From Embleya scabrispora (GTDB lineage Bacteria; Actinomycetota; Actinomycetes; Streptomycetales; Streptomycetaceae): a stretch of DNA of 64,000 nt. Shown one piece after another: positions 46,182 to 54,349 of the stretch (positions are counted from its first letter, which is position 1; each line of letters opens with the position of its first letter). Below the pieces are notes generated by a model that worked only from the letters and a program-made list of their open reading frames with translations, was not told the origin of the DNA and made no database searches. The position numbers and the translations under genes are program-made. The stretch covers positions 6,510,001-6,574,000 of the forward strand of contig NZ_MWQN01000001.1 of the NCBI RefSeq assembly GCF_002024165.1, read 5' to 3'.

Positions 46182-48005
46182 ATGTCCCGAATCGCCCCGA
46201 ACTCCCGCCGGCCCCGGACCCGTACCCGGTTCGTGGCCCCCGTGTTGCTGCTGCTCGTCCTGGCGCTGTCCGCGTCCCCGGCGCACGGCGTCGGCCGGGC
46301 CGACGGCGAGCCGCCCGCCGATTCGACCGCGCAACTCCTGGACGAGTTGGGCGCCGACGCCCAACCGGCCGACTTCTACATGGTGCTCGACGTGTCGACG
46401 TCGATGCGGGAGAACGGCGGCTACGACGAGGCGAAGACGGCGCTGCGCAACCTGCTGACCGCGATGCAGCCCCGGGACCGGATCTCGGTGATCCGATTCG
46501 GCGCGACCACCACCGTTTTTCGGCCACTGGACGCGGCCCCCCGGGGCGGTCCCGCGGTCTCCGAGTTCCTCGCCGGGTTGCCCAAGCCGAACGACGAGGA
46601 GAGCGACTTCGGCGCGGCGATGGTGTCGGTGTCCGGGATCGTCGCCGCGGCGCCTCCCGCCGCGGACGGATATCGGCCGCCCACCGCGATCGTGGTACTC
46701 ACCGACGCCGATCTGTACGCGCCGAACAATCCGCGCTTCGCCGACGAATCGGCGCCGGGGTGGGAGGCGTTGCGGCAGGAGTACGCGAAGGCGGTCGCCG
46801 AACGCGGCCCGATCTCCGCGTACGCGATGCCGCTCGGCGACAACGGGCGCGGGGTCAACCTGATCGCCAAGGTCCTGCCCAGGGCCGAGACGCTCAGCGG
46901 CTCGGTCGCCGAGCAGGCGGCCCGGGTGCGCGCCCTCGAACAGGACGCGCGCGTGCGCAAGGGGGCCGCGGTGGTGCGGGCGGACAAGGACGCGACGGTC
47001 CGGGCCCGGTTCGCCCCGGCGCCCGCACACCCGCGCGGCGTTCACCCCACCGACGCCGACTGCGCCGGCGCCGGGCCGCCGGTCGACCCGATCGACCTGT
47101 CCGCCCGAGGCACGCTCTGCCTGACTCTGGCCTCCACGGCACACCGCATCCGGTTGACCGTCGCCGACCTGCACACCGGCGATCCGGCGATCGATCGGGC
47201 GCTGCCGCGCGACCCGATCACCCTGGAGCCCGGGGTGCCGCGACACTTCCCGATCGAGGTGCGGGCGCACGAGCGCACCCGCTCCGACCTGTTCGCCCGG
47301 TCGCGGACCTACGCCGCGTCGACGACGGTGCGGGGCACCGTGACCGCCACCCGGGCCGCCGAGTTCGCCGAACTGCTGCGGGTGGAGGGCCCGTACGCCG
47401 CCGCGGGCCTGCGCGACGGCCGCCTGGCCTACACGGGCCGGGTGCGCGGATCGGTCATGTGGTCGGTGTGGGCCCTCGTGCTGGCGGCGACGACACTGGT
47501 CGCGGCGGGGGGAACGGCGGCGTGGCGCTGGTTCCCGGCCGGTGTGTACATCGAACTGAGCATGGAGGAGGAACGCTCGGAGTTCCCCCAGAGCACGGCA
47601 CACCCGGCTCTGGGCATGCGCCATCGCTGGACCCACGAGCACGATCCGGCGGCCGGCGCGATCACGTCCTTCCTGGCCCGGGGCCGCCGGCCGCGCTCCG
47701 GGCGGGGTGTGACGTTGACCGCGCGCCACGAGCGGGACGGGCACATCCACACGTCCCGTCGGCGGCTGGCCGTCGACGACGCCACCATGCTGTACGGCGT
47801 CCGCGCCCGGGTGTTGCGCCGACCGCCGACACCGCGGCCCGGCGCCGACCCGGCGTCGACCACCGCGGAGGCGACCGCGATCGACGCGCCCGCGCAGAAC
47901 GGCCGGTACTCGGGGATCACCCGGCCCGATCCCGGGGAACAACACACACCGGTAGCACCGGCAGGATTGATCCCCCCGACCCCGACGCCCCGGCCGCCTC
48001 GCTGA
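46182..48005 (+). CDS. Exported, membrane-anchored vWA-domain protein
   Basis: A 607-residue protein with an N-terminal signal (RTRTRFVAPVLLLLVLALSASPAHG), an extracellular vWA domain with an intact MIDAS (YMVLDVSTSM, D70-x-S72-x-S74; later VVLTDAD), a beta-rich region, a single membrane segment near residues 425-450 (WSVWALVLAATTLVAAGG) and a cytoplasmic tail of about 155 residues ending Pro/Thr-rich. It resembles the C-terminal half of the next gene's product, indicating duplication. It could couple an outside ligand to the cytoplasmic GTPase (inference). Confidence 0.83.
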   Translation: MSRIAPNSRRPRTRTRFVAPVLLLLVLALSASPAHGVGRADGEPPADSTAQLLDELGADAQPADFYMVLDVSTSMRENGGYDEAKTALRNLLTAMQPRDRISVIRFGATTTVFRPLDAAPRGGPAVSEFLAGLPKPNDEESDFGAAMVSVSGIVAAAPPAADGYRPPTAIVVLTDADLYAPNNPRFADESAPGWEALRQEYAKAVAERGPISAYAMPLGDNGRGVNLIAKVLPRAETLSGSVAEQAARVRALEQDARVRKGAAVVRADKDATVRARFAPAPAHPRGVHPTDADCAGAGPPVDPIDLSARGTLCLTLASTAHRIRLTVADLHTGDPAIDRALPRDPITLEPGVPRHFPIEVRAHERTRSDLFARSRTYAASTTVRGTVTATRAAEFAELLRVEGPYAAAGLRDGRLAYTGRVRGSVMWSVWALVLAATTLVAAGGTAAWRWFPAGVYIELSMEEERSEFPQSTAHPALGMRHRWTHEHDPAAGAITSFLARGRRPRSGRGVTLTARHERDGHIHTSRRRLAVDDATMLYGVRARVLRRPPTPRPGADPASTTAEATAIDAPAQNGRYSGITRPDPGEQHTPVAPAGLIPPTPTPRPPR

Positions 48006-48062
48006 CATCGTGTGCGGGCACCGGGCCCGACCTCGACCGGCATCCCGCACGGAAAGGTTCAC

Positions 48063-51000
48063 GTGGACGCGACCGACCGACACGACCGCCCCCGCGAGAC
48101 CGCGGGCACGTTGCGGGCGCATTGGGCCTGGTACCACGACGGCGCGGTGCCGGCGTGCAGCGCGGGACCCGAACGGCGGGCGCACTTCGAACGGTTGGTG
48201 CGACCCACGCTGGACGAGTACGCGCCGCCCGGCTGGGTCGGGGTGACCGGCGCCGGGCGCGAGGACTCCTTCGTCGCGATGACGCTGCGCGATCCGGAGG
48301 GGGTGCGCTACTTCACCGCGCCCTATGCCGAGATCGCCGCCGCCGGCGCCACGTACACCGCGCTGTGGCTGGCCTTTCGCGGGATCGACCTGCCCACCGA
48401 CCGGGAACGGCCGCTGCGGGTGCGGCTGCCGGGACCGGCGCCGACCGCCGCCCTGCACCTGGACGACTTCGAATGGCTCGCCGGGGTCGCGGCGGCGGTG
48501 CTGGCCGGCCCCGTGGTGATCACCGGCGCCGACCGCCTGGACAGCCGGGCCCGGCTCGAACTCCTGGACCGGATCACCGCGTTGCTCCCGTACGGCTGCC
48601 GCGCCGGACTGCGCTTCGCCACCTCGCTCGGCCCCACCGGCCGGCTGCGCCCCCGACTCGCCTTCGGCCGGGTGCCCGCGCCGGGGACGGTCCGGGTCGC
48701 CCTGGACGGCGTGCCGGCCGTACCCGACCTCCCCGCCGCCCGCGCCTACCTGGGCGAACTGACCATGCTGCGCCGCCGTATCGGGCTCGACCCGCTGGTG
48801 GCCGCGCTCGCGACGCTGCGCGAGGCGGGCCCGCCGGTGGCCGGGGACCGCCTGCTCGGGCTGCTCGCCGAGGTGGGCGCGCGGTTCGGACCGGGCGCGG
48901 GAGTGGGGGTCGGCAACGGATCGGGTGTGCGGGTCGGCAACGGATCGGGTGTACGGGTCGGGCCGGCGCCGGGGTCCGAACCGGGCCGGGAGGCCGCCCG
49001 ATTCGCCGCCGAAGACCCGACCGGGCCGAGCTCGCGCGCGCGGGGCGTCGAGGCGCGGCCGTCGCCGTCGCCGGTACACCCGTCGCCGCCGCCGACACGC
49101 CCGTCACCCCCGCCGCCGCCGTCGCCGCCCCCGTCGCCGCTGGAGCGGCTGCTCGGCGGCGATGTCGCGCTGGCCGCGCCGATCGCCGAGCGCTGGCGGG
49201 CGGAGGACGGCGACGACGTGACCCGGGACATGGCCGCCGCGCTGCGCGCCCGCCCGGCGAGCCTGGCGCTGGGGTGGAACACGGCGGTGGCGGCCGGGCG
49301 CGGGGATCGGCTCGTGCACGTCCTGCTCGGCCCGGTGCCGCCGCTCCTTGCCGGCTCCACCCCGCCCGCCGGTCTCGACGCGCGGGCCCTGCGCGTGCCC
49401 GAACCCTCGGTCAACGGCGCCGGCAAGGCCGACGCGGACGTGGTCTCGCCGGAGGCCCTGGTCGCCGACCTGTGCCGACTGCTCGGGCCCACCCCGACCA
49501 CCGAGGTGCCCGCGCTCTACGACGCGCTGTGGAACCACCCCGTGGTGCTGCGCCGCCTCCTGGACACCGCGGGCGGCGACCTGGGCGCGTGGTTGGGGGT
49601 GATCCGACCCTGGGACGACCGGGCGCCGGAGTGGCTGGCGCCGTACGCGCTGCTCGCGGGCGAGCGGTTGCGGCCGGCCGAGATCCCGCCCGCCGAGGCG
49701 GTGTTCACCCTGCGCGTGGCCGGACGCACCGACACCGCCACGATCGCCGCGGTGCTGCACGACCTGTGGCCGACCCTGGTCCCGCTCACCGAGCAGCGCG
49801 CCGACCCCGCCGCGCGCGGACTGGCCGCGCTCCTGGAGAAGCCGCTGGGCCCCGCGGCACCGGTCGCCGCCCGGGTGCGGGCAGACGTACTGCGGCTGGC
49901 GCTCGGCGGTGCGCCGACCGACGGGCCCTACGTGGCGGCCGATCTGCTGGCGCTGCGGCACGAGCCGGTCGCCGAGGGGCGGTTCGCCGGGTGGATCGCG
50001 GCGCTGCTGCGCGCGGTGGCGGTCACCCCCGAACTGCTCGGCGAGCTGGTGCGGGCCGGGGATCCGGCGGTCACCGCCGCGGTCGCGGACGCGGTGCTCG
50101 CCGACGCGCGGCTCGCCGAACTGCCCGGCCTGGACGACGCGTGGTGGGCGGCGATCGCCCGGGCCCGCCCGGAGTTGGCCGGGCGCGCCGCGAGCGGCTG
50201 GTTCCGCAACGCGCTGCGCGGGGCGGACGCGCGGGCGGCGGCCGGGGTGTGGGCGGGCGAGATCGTGGACGGCGCGGCCCGCCCGCGGCGCGACCTGTAC
50301 GTGCACGAGGTCGGCCGCTGGTGGCACGCCGCGCCCGACCGCGAACGCGACCTGCTGCTGCCCAGCCTGGAACGGGAGTTGATCGTGCGCGGCGGCACCC
50401 CGGCGCAGGCCCGGGAGGAACTGCGCGCGATCCGGGTGGCGATCGCCGCGCACGCGTGGGGGCCGGAGGCCGCTTCGTCGATCGTCGAACGCGAGCAGGA
50501 GGAGTTCGAGACGTTCCGCCGCCACCTCAAGCAGTTGCGGGCCGCGCTCAAGCACGGCGACGCGCTGCGGGTGCTGGCGATACCGGCGATCCTCGCGCTG
50601 ATCGCCCTGCTGGCCGCGGTGCCGCCGGGTGGCGCCGCGGCCGCCGCGCGCCCTCCGACCGCGAGGACTGAACCGCCCGACCCCTATGGCGCCGAGCGGC
50701 TGATCACCACCCTGGGCGCGGACCGGGAGCGGGTGAACTACGTGATCCTGGTGGACACCTCGGCCTCGATGCGGCGCACCGGTCGCTATGCCACGGCCAG
50801 GTCCGCGCTGACCGCGTTCCTGGCCCGGTTGACCGCGCGCGACCGGGTCGCGCTGGTCACCTTCGACGGTGTGGCGACCGAGCACGGCAACGGCCTGGAA
50901 CCGGTCACCGACCCGGCCGCGATGGCCGCGCGCCTGCCCCTCCCGCGCCCGAGCGAGCCGGCCGACGCGAACCCGGCGGGCGGCGCGCCGCCGCTCCGGG

Positions 51001-51917
51001 CCGAGCCGCCGAGCGATGTGCACGCGGCGCTCGAACGCGCGCTGGTGGTGTTGCGCACCTCCGCGCCGGATTCGGTGAACGGGGTCGTGCTGATCTCGGA
51101 CGCGGCCCGCGACGCGGTGGGCCCGGACCTGCGCAAGGACTTCGACCGGCTCGGCGAGGAGGGCCGTGCGGTGGCCGGGTTCGCCGTCCCGCTGGCCAGT
51201 GACAGCAGCGCGGGGCCGGCCCTGCAGCGGGTGTTGCCGAACACCCGGGAGCTGCGCGACGATCCGGCCGACCCGGGCATCGCGCTGACCCAGGCCCGGA
51301 CCGGTCTGTACCTGCGGCACGCCGCCCGGTTCGTCGACGCGGACCGGGACAAGGGTGTGCAGGCGACCTGGCTGATGCCGCCGCCGGAGCAACCGGACGC
51401 GGTGGACTGCCGCGCCTTCCGGCCGGTTCCGCCGGACCGGCGACTCGATCTGTCCTCGGGGCGCGAGATGTGCCTGCGCCTGGTGGCCGGCACCACCAGG
51501 GTGCCGCTCCAGGTGACCCGGTTGCGGGTGGACGGCGTGGGCGTGGTCGGCCTCAAGGACGGCGCGCCGCTGCTGGCCCCCGGGCAGCCGGTGTACTTCT
51601 CGGTCAATCTGGCCGCCCGTACGCACCGCACGGACGGCATGTGGGCGGACGCCGGTCACTACGACGCGCGGGCGCGCGTGGTGGGGGAGGTGCACAGCCC
51701 GCTGGCCGAGACGATCAAGCAGCAACTCCCGGACGCCCGGCTCGCGTTGCGCACGGATGTGGTGGGCGACGAACTGCTCTACCGGGGCGACGAGCGGGTG
51801 GACCTGAGCTGGTGGCCGTGGCTGCTCGCGGGCCTGGGCACCCTCGCCGTCGCCGGGGTGGCGTGGTTCGGATGGTCCTGGGTACGCCCGCGTGTTCGAC
51901 GTCGTTGGGTACGGTGA
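48063..51917 (+). CDS. GTPase-associated region fused through a membrane segment to an extracellular vWA domain
   Basis: A 1284-residue protein. The N-terminal 830 residues are soluble; RITALLPYGCRAGLRFATSL and the long Ala-rich helical array recall GTPase-associated proteins of conflict loci. They include a Pro/Ser-rich linker and a duplicated VGNGSGVR segment near residues 283-300. Then comes a membrane segment (about 837-856, LAIPAILALIALLAAVP), an extracellular vWA domain with intact MIDAS (LVDTSASM, D898-x-S900-x-S902), and a final membrane segment near 1250-1275. GTG 48063 has GGAAAGG five bases upstream; the upstream in-frame GTG 48012 lacks one. No stop or internal ribosome site separates the halves. 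Confidence 0.8.
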   Translation: MDATDRHDRPRETAGTLRAHWAWYHDGAVPACSAGPERRAHFERLVRPTLDEYAPPGWVGVTGAGREDSFVAMTLRDPEGVRYFTAPYAEIAAAGATYTALWLAFRGIDLPTDRERPLRVRLPGPAPTAALHLDDFEWLAGVAAAVLAGPVVITGADRLDSRARLELLDRITALLPYGCRAGLRFATSLGPTGRLRPRLAFGRVPAPGTVRVALDGVPAVPDLPAARAYLGELTMLRRRIGLDPLVAALATLREAGPPVAGDRLLGLLAEVGARFGPGAGVGVGNGSGVRVGNGSGVRVGPAPGSEPGREAARFAAEDPTGPSSRARGVEARPSPSPVHPSPPPTRPSPPPPPSPPPSPLERLLGGDVALAAPIAERWRAEDGDDVTRDMAAALRARPASLALGWNTAVAAGRGDRLVHVLLGPVPPLLAGSTPPAGLDARALRVPEPSVNGAGKADADVVSPEALVADLCRLLGPTPTTEVPALYDALWNHPVVLRRLLDTAGGDLGAWLGVIRPWDDRAPEWLAPYALLAGERLRPAEIPPAEAVFTLRVAGRTDTATIAAVLHDLWPTLVPLTEQRADPAARGLAALLEKPLGPAAPVAARVRADVLRLALGGAPTDGPYVAADLLALRHEPVAEGRFAGWIAALLRAVAVTPELLGELVRAGDPAVTAAVADAVLADARLAELPGLDDAWWAAIARARPELAGRAASGWFRNALRGADARAAAGVWAGEIVDGAARPRRDLYVHEVGRWWHAAPDRERDLLLPSLERELIVRGGTPAQAREELRAIRVAIAAHAWGPEAASSIVEREQEEFETFRRHLKQLRAALKHGDALRVLAIPAILALIALLAAVPPGGAAAAARPPTARTEPPDPYGAERLITTLGADRERVNYVILVDTSASMRRTGRYATARSALTAFLARLTARDRVALVTFDGVATEHGNGLEPVTDPAAMAARLPLPRPSEPADANPAGGAPPLRAEPPSDVHAALERALVVLRTSAPDSVNGVVLISDAARDAVGPDLRKDFDRLGEEGRAVAGFAVPLASDSSAGPALQRVLPNTRELRDDPADPGIALTQARTGLYLRHAARFVDADRDKGVQATWLMPPPEQPDAVDCRAFRPVPPDRRLDLSSGREMCLRLVAGTTRVPLQVTRLRVDGVGVVGLKDGAPLLAPGQPVYFSVNLAARTHRTDGMWADAGHYDARARVVGEVHSPLAETIKQQLPDARLALRTDVVGDELLYRGDERVDLSWWPWLLAGLGTLAVAGVAWFGWSWVRPRVRRRWVR

Positions 51918-51922
51918 GCGGC

Positions 51923-52720
51923 ATGCGCATTTACGTCGTGGACGCGTTCACCGACCGGCCGTTCCGGGGCAATCCGGCGGGGGTGTGCCTGCCCGACGCG
52001 GCACATGCCGACGACGTCGCCTGGATGCAGTCGGTGGCGGCGGAACTGGGCTACTCGGAGACCGCGTTCGCGGTGCCCGCCACGGGCGGCGCGGCGGACT
52101 TCGGGCTGCGCTGGTTCACCCCGCAGACCGAGGTGGACCTGTGCGGGCACGCGACGCTGGCCACCGCGCACGTGTTGTTCGGGCAGGGGTCGGCGCCGGC
52201 GTCGCGGATTCGGTTCGCCACCCGCAGCGGGGTGCTGACCGCGTCGCTCGACAGCGCCGGCGTGGTCCTGGACTTCCCGGCGCTGCCGCCGCGCGAGGTG
52301 CCGGTCCCGACCGAACTGGGCCTGGCGCTGGGGGTGGAGCCGATCCTGGTCGCGGCCGGCGGTGACGACCTGCTGGTGGAGGTGGCGTCGGCGGCGGCGG
52401 TGCGTACGGTGGCGCCGGACCTGGCGATGCTGGCCACCCTGCCGTATCGGGCGGTGATCGTCACCGCCGCGGGGGAGGGGCGGGTCGACTTCGTCTCGCG
52501 GGTGTTCGCGCCCGCGGTCGGCGTTGCCGAGGATCCCGTCACGGGTTCGGCGCACTGCGTGCTCGGCCCCTTCTGGGCCCCGCGCCTGGACCGCCGCCGG
52601 ATGACCGGCGGGCAACTGTCCGCGCGCGGCGGCACGGTCGGGGTGGAGTTGGTCGGCGACCGGGTACGGCTGTCCGGCGCGGCGGTCACCGTACTGGAGG
52701 GCGACCTGATCACCGACTGA
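51923..52720 (+). CDS. PhzF-family isomerase/epimerase
   Basis: A 265-residue PhzF-fold protein: VVDAFTDRPFRGNPAGVCLPD, the catalytic-Glu region ELGYSETAFAVP, RWFTPQTEVDLCGHATLATAHVLF and GVAEDPVTGSAHCVLGPFW are the family's paired half-site motifs. PhzF proteins catalyse isomerisations in phenazine synthesis, but most genomic members have unknown substrates. ATG 51923 is nine bases after an in-frame GTG (51914); neither has a clear ribosome binding site. It starts six bases after the fusion gene, so it may be transcribed with module B although its function looks unrelated. Confidence 0.92.
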   Translation: MRIYVVDAFTDRPFRGNPAGVCLPDAAHADDVAWMQSVAAELGYSETAFAVPATGGAADFGLRWFTPQTEVDLCGHATLATAHVLFGQGSAPASRIRFATRSGVLTASLDSAGVVLDFPALPPREVPVPTELGLALGVEPILVAAGGDDLLVEVASAAAVRTVAPDLAMLATLPYRAVIVTAAGEGRVDFVSRVFAPAVGVAEDPVTGSAHCVLGPFWAPRLDRRRMTGGQLSARGGTVGVELVGDRVRLSGAAVTVLEGDLITD

Positions 52721-52797
52721 GCCCGGGACGGCCGGCGGACCCCACGCGGTGGTGGATCATTGCGCCCGTCGTTGCTAGCGTGCGGGCACCACTGGAT

Positions 52798-52812
52798 CTG
52801 ACGCATCGTCAG
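52798..52812. promoter_or_regulatory. Palindromic operator CTGACGCATCGTCAG before the VOC gene
   Basis: The arms CTGACG/CGTCAG match the sites at 5352 and 60981, and this copy is the exact reverse complement of the latter. It lies 19 bp before the GTG start and 16 bp after a TAGCGT -10-like element (52776-52781), a place where a bound repressor would block transcription. Confidence 0.6.
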
Positions 52813-52831
52813 CAAACTCGGGAGCCGCGCC

Positions 52832-53284
52832 GTGTCCGACGCCGTCAGCTACACCCCGTCCCACCTCGGCGTGTGCGTCACCGACCTGGATCGGGCGCTG
52901 CGGTTCTACCGCGACGGCCTGGGCTTCGCCCCCGTGGCCCGCTACGACGTGGGCAACGAGGTCGCCCACACCCTGGAGGTCGAGGGCGACGTACGCCTGG
53001 TCTCCCAGCTGATCGCCAAGGAGGGCATGGTCGTCGAGCTGCTGTACTACGCCTCGCCCGAACCGCGGGGCGAACCGTCGCGGCGGCGCAATCAGCTCGG
53101 CCTGACCCACCTGTCCTTCCTGGTCGAGGATGTGGACGCGGCCGCCGCCCGACTGGTCGAACACGGCGGCACGCTGCTGACCGGGACCCGGGCGAGCCTG
53201 CCGAGCGAGACCGGTTCGACCGAACTGGTGTTCCTGGCCGACCCGGACGGCACCCGGATCGAACTGATGCGCCTCGACGGCTGA
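52832..53284 (+). CDS. VOC/glyoxalase-superfamily protein
   Basis: A 150-residue vicinal-oxygen-chelate protein: SHLGVCVTDLDRALRFYRDGLGF (metal His), HTLEVEGDVRLVSQLI, GMVVELLYY (metal Glu), LTHLSFLVEDVDAAAARLVEHGG (His) and STELVFLADPDGTRIELM (Glu), so a complete divalent-metal site is likely. VOC members include lyases, dioxygenases and epimerases; this one may be a methylmalonyl-CoA-epimerase-like or ring-cleavage enzyme, but that is open. It starts with GTG and is controlled by the shared palindrome just upstream. Confidence 0.9.
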   Translation: MSDAVSYTPSHLGVCVTDLDRALRFYRDGLGFAPVARYDVGNEVAHTLEVEGDVRLVSQLIAKEGMVVELLYYASPEPRGEPSRRRNQLGLTHLSFLVEDVDAAAARLVEHGGTLLTGTRASLPSETGSTELVFLADPDGTRIELMRLDG

Positions 53285-53287
53285 CCC

Positions 53288-53307
53288 GCGCGCGGCGCAC
53301 CGCGCGC
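53288..53307. terminator. GC hairpin between VOC and LysR genes
   Basis: GCGCGCGG and CCGCGCGC form an eight-base perfect stem with a CGCA loop, in the 25-bp gap between two convergent genes. Confidence 0.55.
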
Positions 53308-53309
53308 CG

Positions 53310-54215
53310 TCACGTCCTGCCCGCCGTCATCACGTCGCGCACACACCCGCGCAACCACGCGTGCCCGGGATCGGCGTCGTGGCGCGGATGCCAGGCCAGC
53401 CCCATCGGCAACGGGGGCAACGACAGCGGAACCTCGAAGGTGCGCAATCCCCGCGCCTCGGTCAAGCCGATCAACTGCGCCGCGACCAGGCCGACCAGGT
53501 CGCCTTCGAGCAGGATGAACAGCGAGGACGGGTAGGTCGGCACCGCGCCCACCACCCGCCGGGTGAGCCCGAGTTCGGCCAGCGCGGCGTCGACCGGGCC
53601 GTGCAGCTTGCCGCGTCGGGACACGATCAGATGCTCGGCGGCGGCGAATCGCTCCGGCGTACACCGACCGCGCAGCAGGGGGTGCCCGGCCCGGACGCAG
53701 CCGACCATGCGGTCGTCGAACAGATGCTCGGTCAGCACCTCCGGCGCGGTGGCGTCGATCACGCCCACCTCCAGGTCGGCGATCCCGTCGCGGAGCGCCT
53801 GGGTGTCGGTGTGACTCTCCGCCAGAAACTTCAGCCGTACCCCCGGGGCCTCGCGCGCCGCGCGCGCGAACAACTCCGCGGCACACGCCGCGGTGAACGC
53901 GTCGTGCGACAGCACCGTGAAGGTGCGGGAGAGCGTCCGCAGGTCCACCTCGCCGGCCGCGGTGAACAACGTCCGGGCGCGTTCCAGCACGACCCGCACC
54001 TCGGATCGGATGGCCAGCGCGTGCGGCGTGGGCACCATCGTCCGCCCGGCCCGGACCAGGACCGGGTCGCCCAGCGCCTTGCGGATCCGGCCCAGGGTGC
54101 GGCTCATCGCCGGCTCGGACAGGTGCATCCGCTGCGCCGCGCCGGAGACGCTGCACTCCTCCAGGAGCGCGTCGAGCGCGGTGAGCAGGTTGAGGTCCAT
54201 CCCGGATTGCGTCAC
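53310..54215 (-). CDS. LysR-family transcriptional regulator
   Basis: A 301-residue LysR protein: N-terminal winged helix (LNLLTALDALLEECSVSGAAQRMHLSEPAMSRTLGRIRKALGD) and a substrate-binding domain (GVRLKFLAESHTDTQALRDGIADLEVGV…; PLPMGLAWHPRHDADPGHAWLR), close to the NahR/PcpR subgroup. GTG 54215 is preferred because GGAAAGG lies six bases upstream; ATG 54200 and ATG 54221 are alternatives. It is divergent from the MFS gene across 134 bp with A/T-rich dyads (gatacatgcattgg), the expected location of its operator, so it probably controls the exporter operon. Confidence 0.9.
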   Translation of the reverse strand: MTQSGMDLNLLTALDALLEECSVSGAAQRMHLSEPAMSRTLGRIRKALGDPVLVRAGRTMVPTPHALAIRSEVRVVLERARTLFTAAGEVDLRTLSRTFTVLSHDAFTAACAAELFARAAREAPGVRLKFLAESHTDTQALRDGIADLEVGVIDATAPEVLTEHLFDDRMVGCVRAGHPLLRGRCTPERFAAAEHLIVSRRGKLHGPVDAALAELGLTRRVVGAVPTYPSSLFILLEGDLVGLVAAQLIGLTEARGLRTFEVPLSLPPLPMGLAWHPRHDADPGHAWLRGCVRDVMTAGRT

Positions 54216-54349
54216 ACGCATCCTTTCCATGCGATACATGCATTGGAGTAAATCGGTGCCCCAGCCTACGGTGAAGGGGTCCGGACTCGCAGTTCCCCGC
54301 ACCACTCGTGCTTCCCTTCCTTCGCAGACAGTCAGTTCCTGGGGGACCC

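Noticed and set aside
48905-48960. Short direct repeat suspected as a CRISPR or mobile-element end
   Set aside because: It is two in-frame copies of a VGNGSGVR linker segment inside a gene; there are no spacers, terminal inverted repeats or transposase.
45275-50671. 1798-codon frame across the GTPase, vWA and fusion genes
   Set aside because: It is a +1 shadow with Arg/Gly-rich translation; the three real frames contain intact P-loop and MIDAS motifs.
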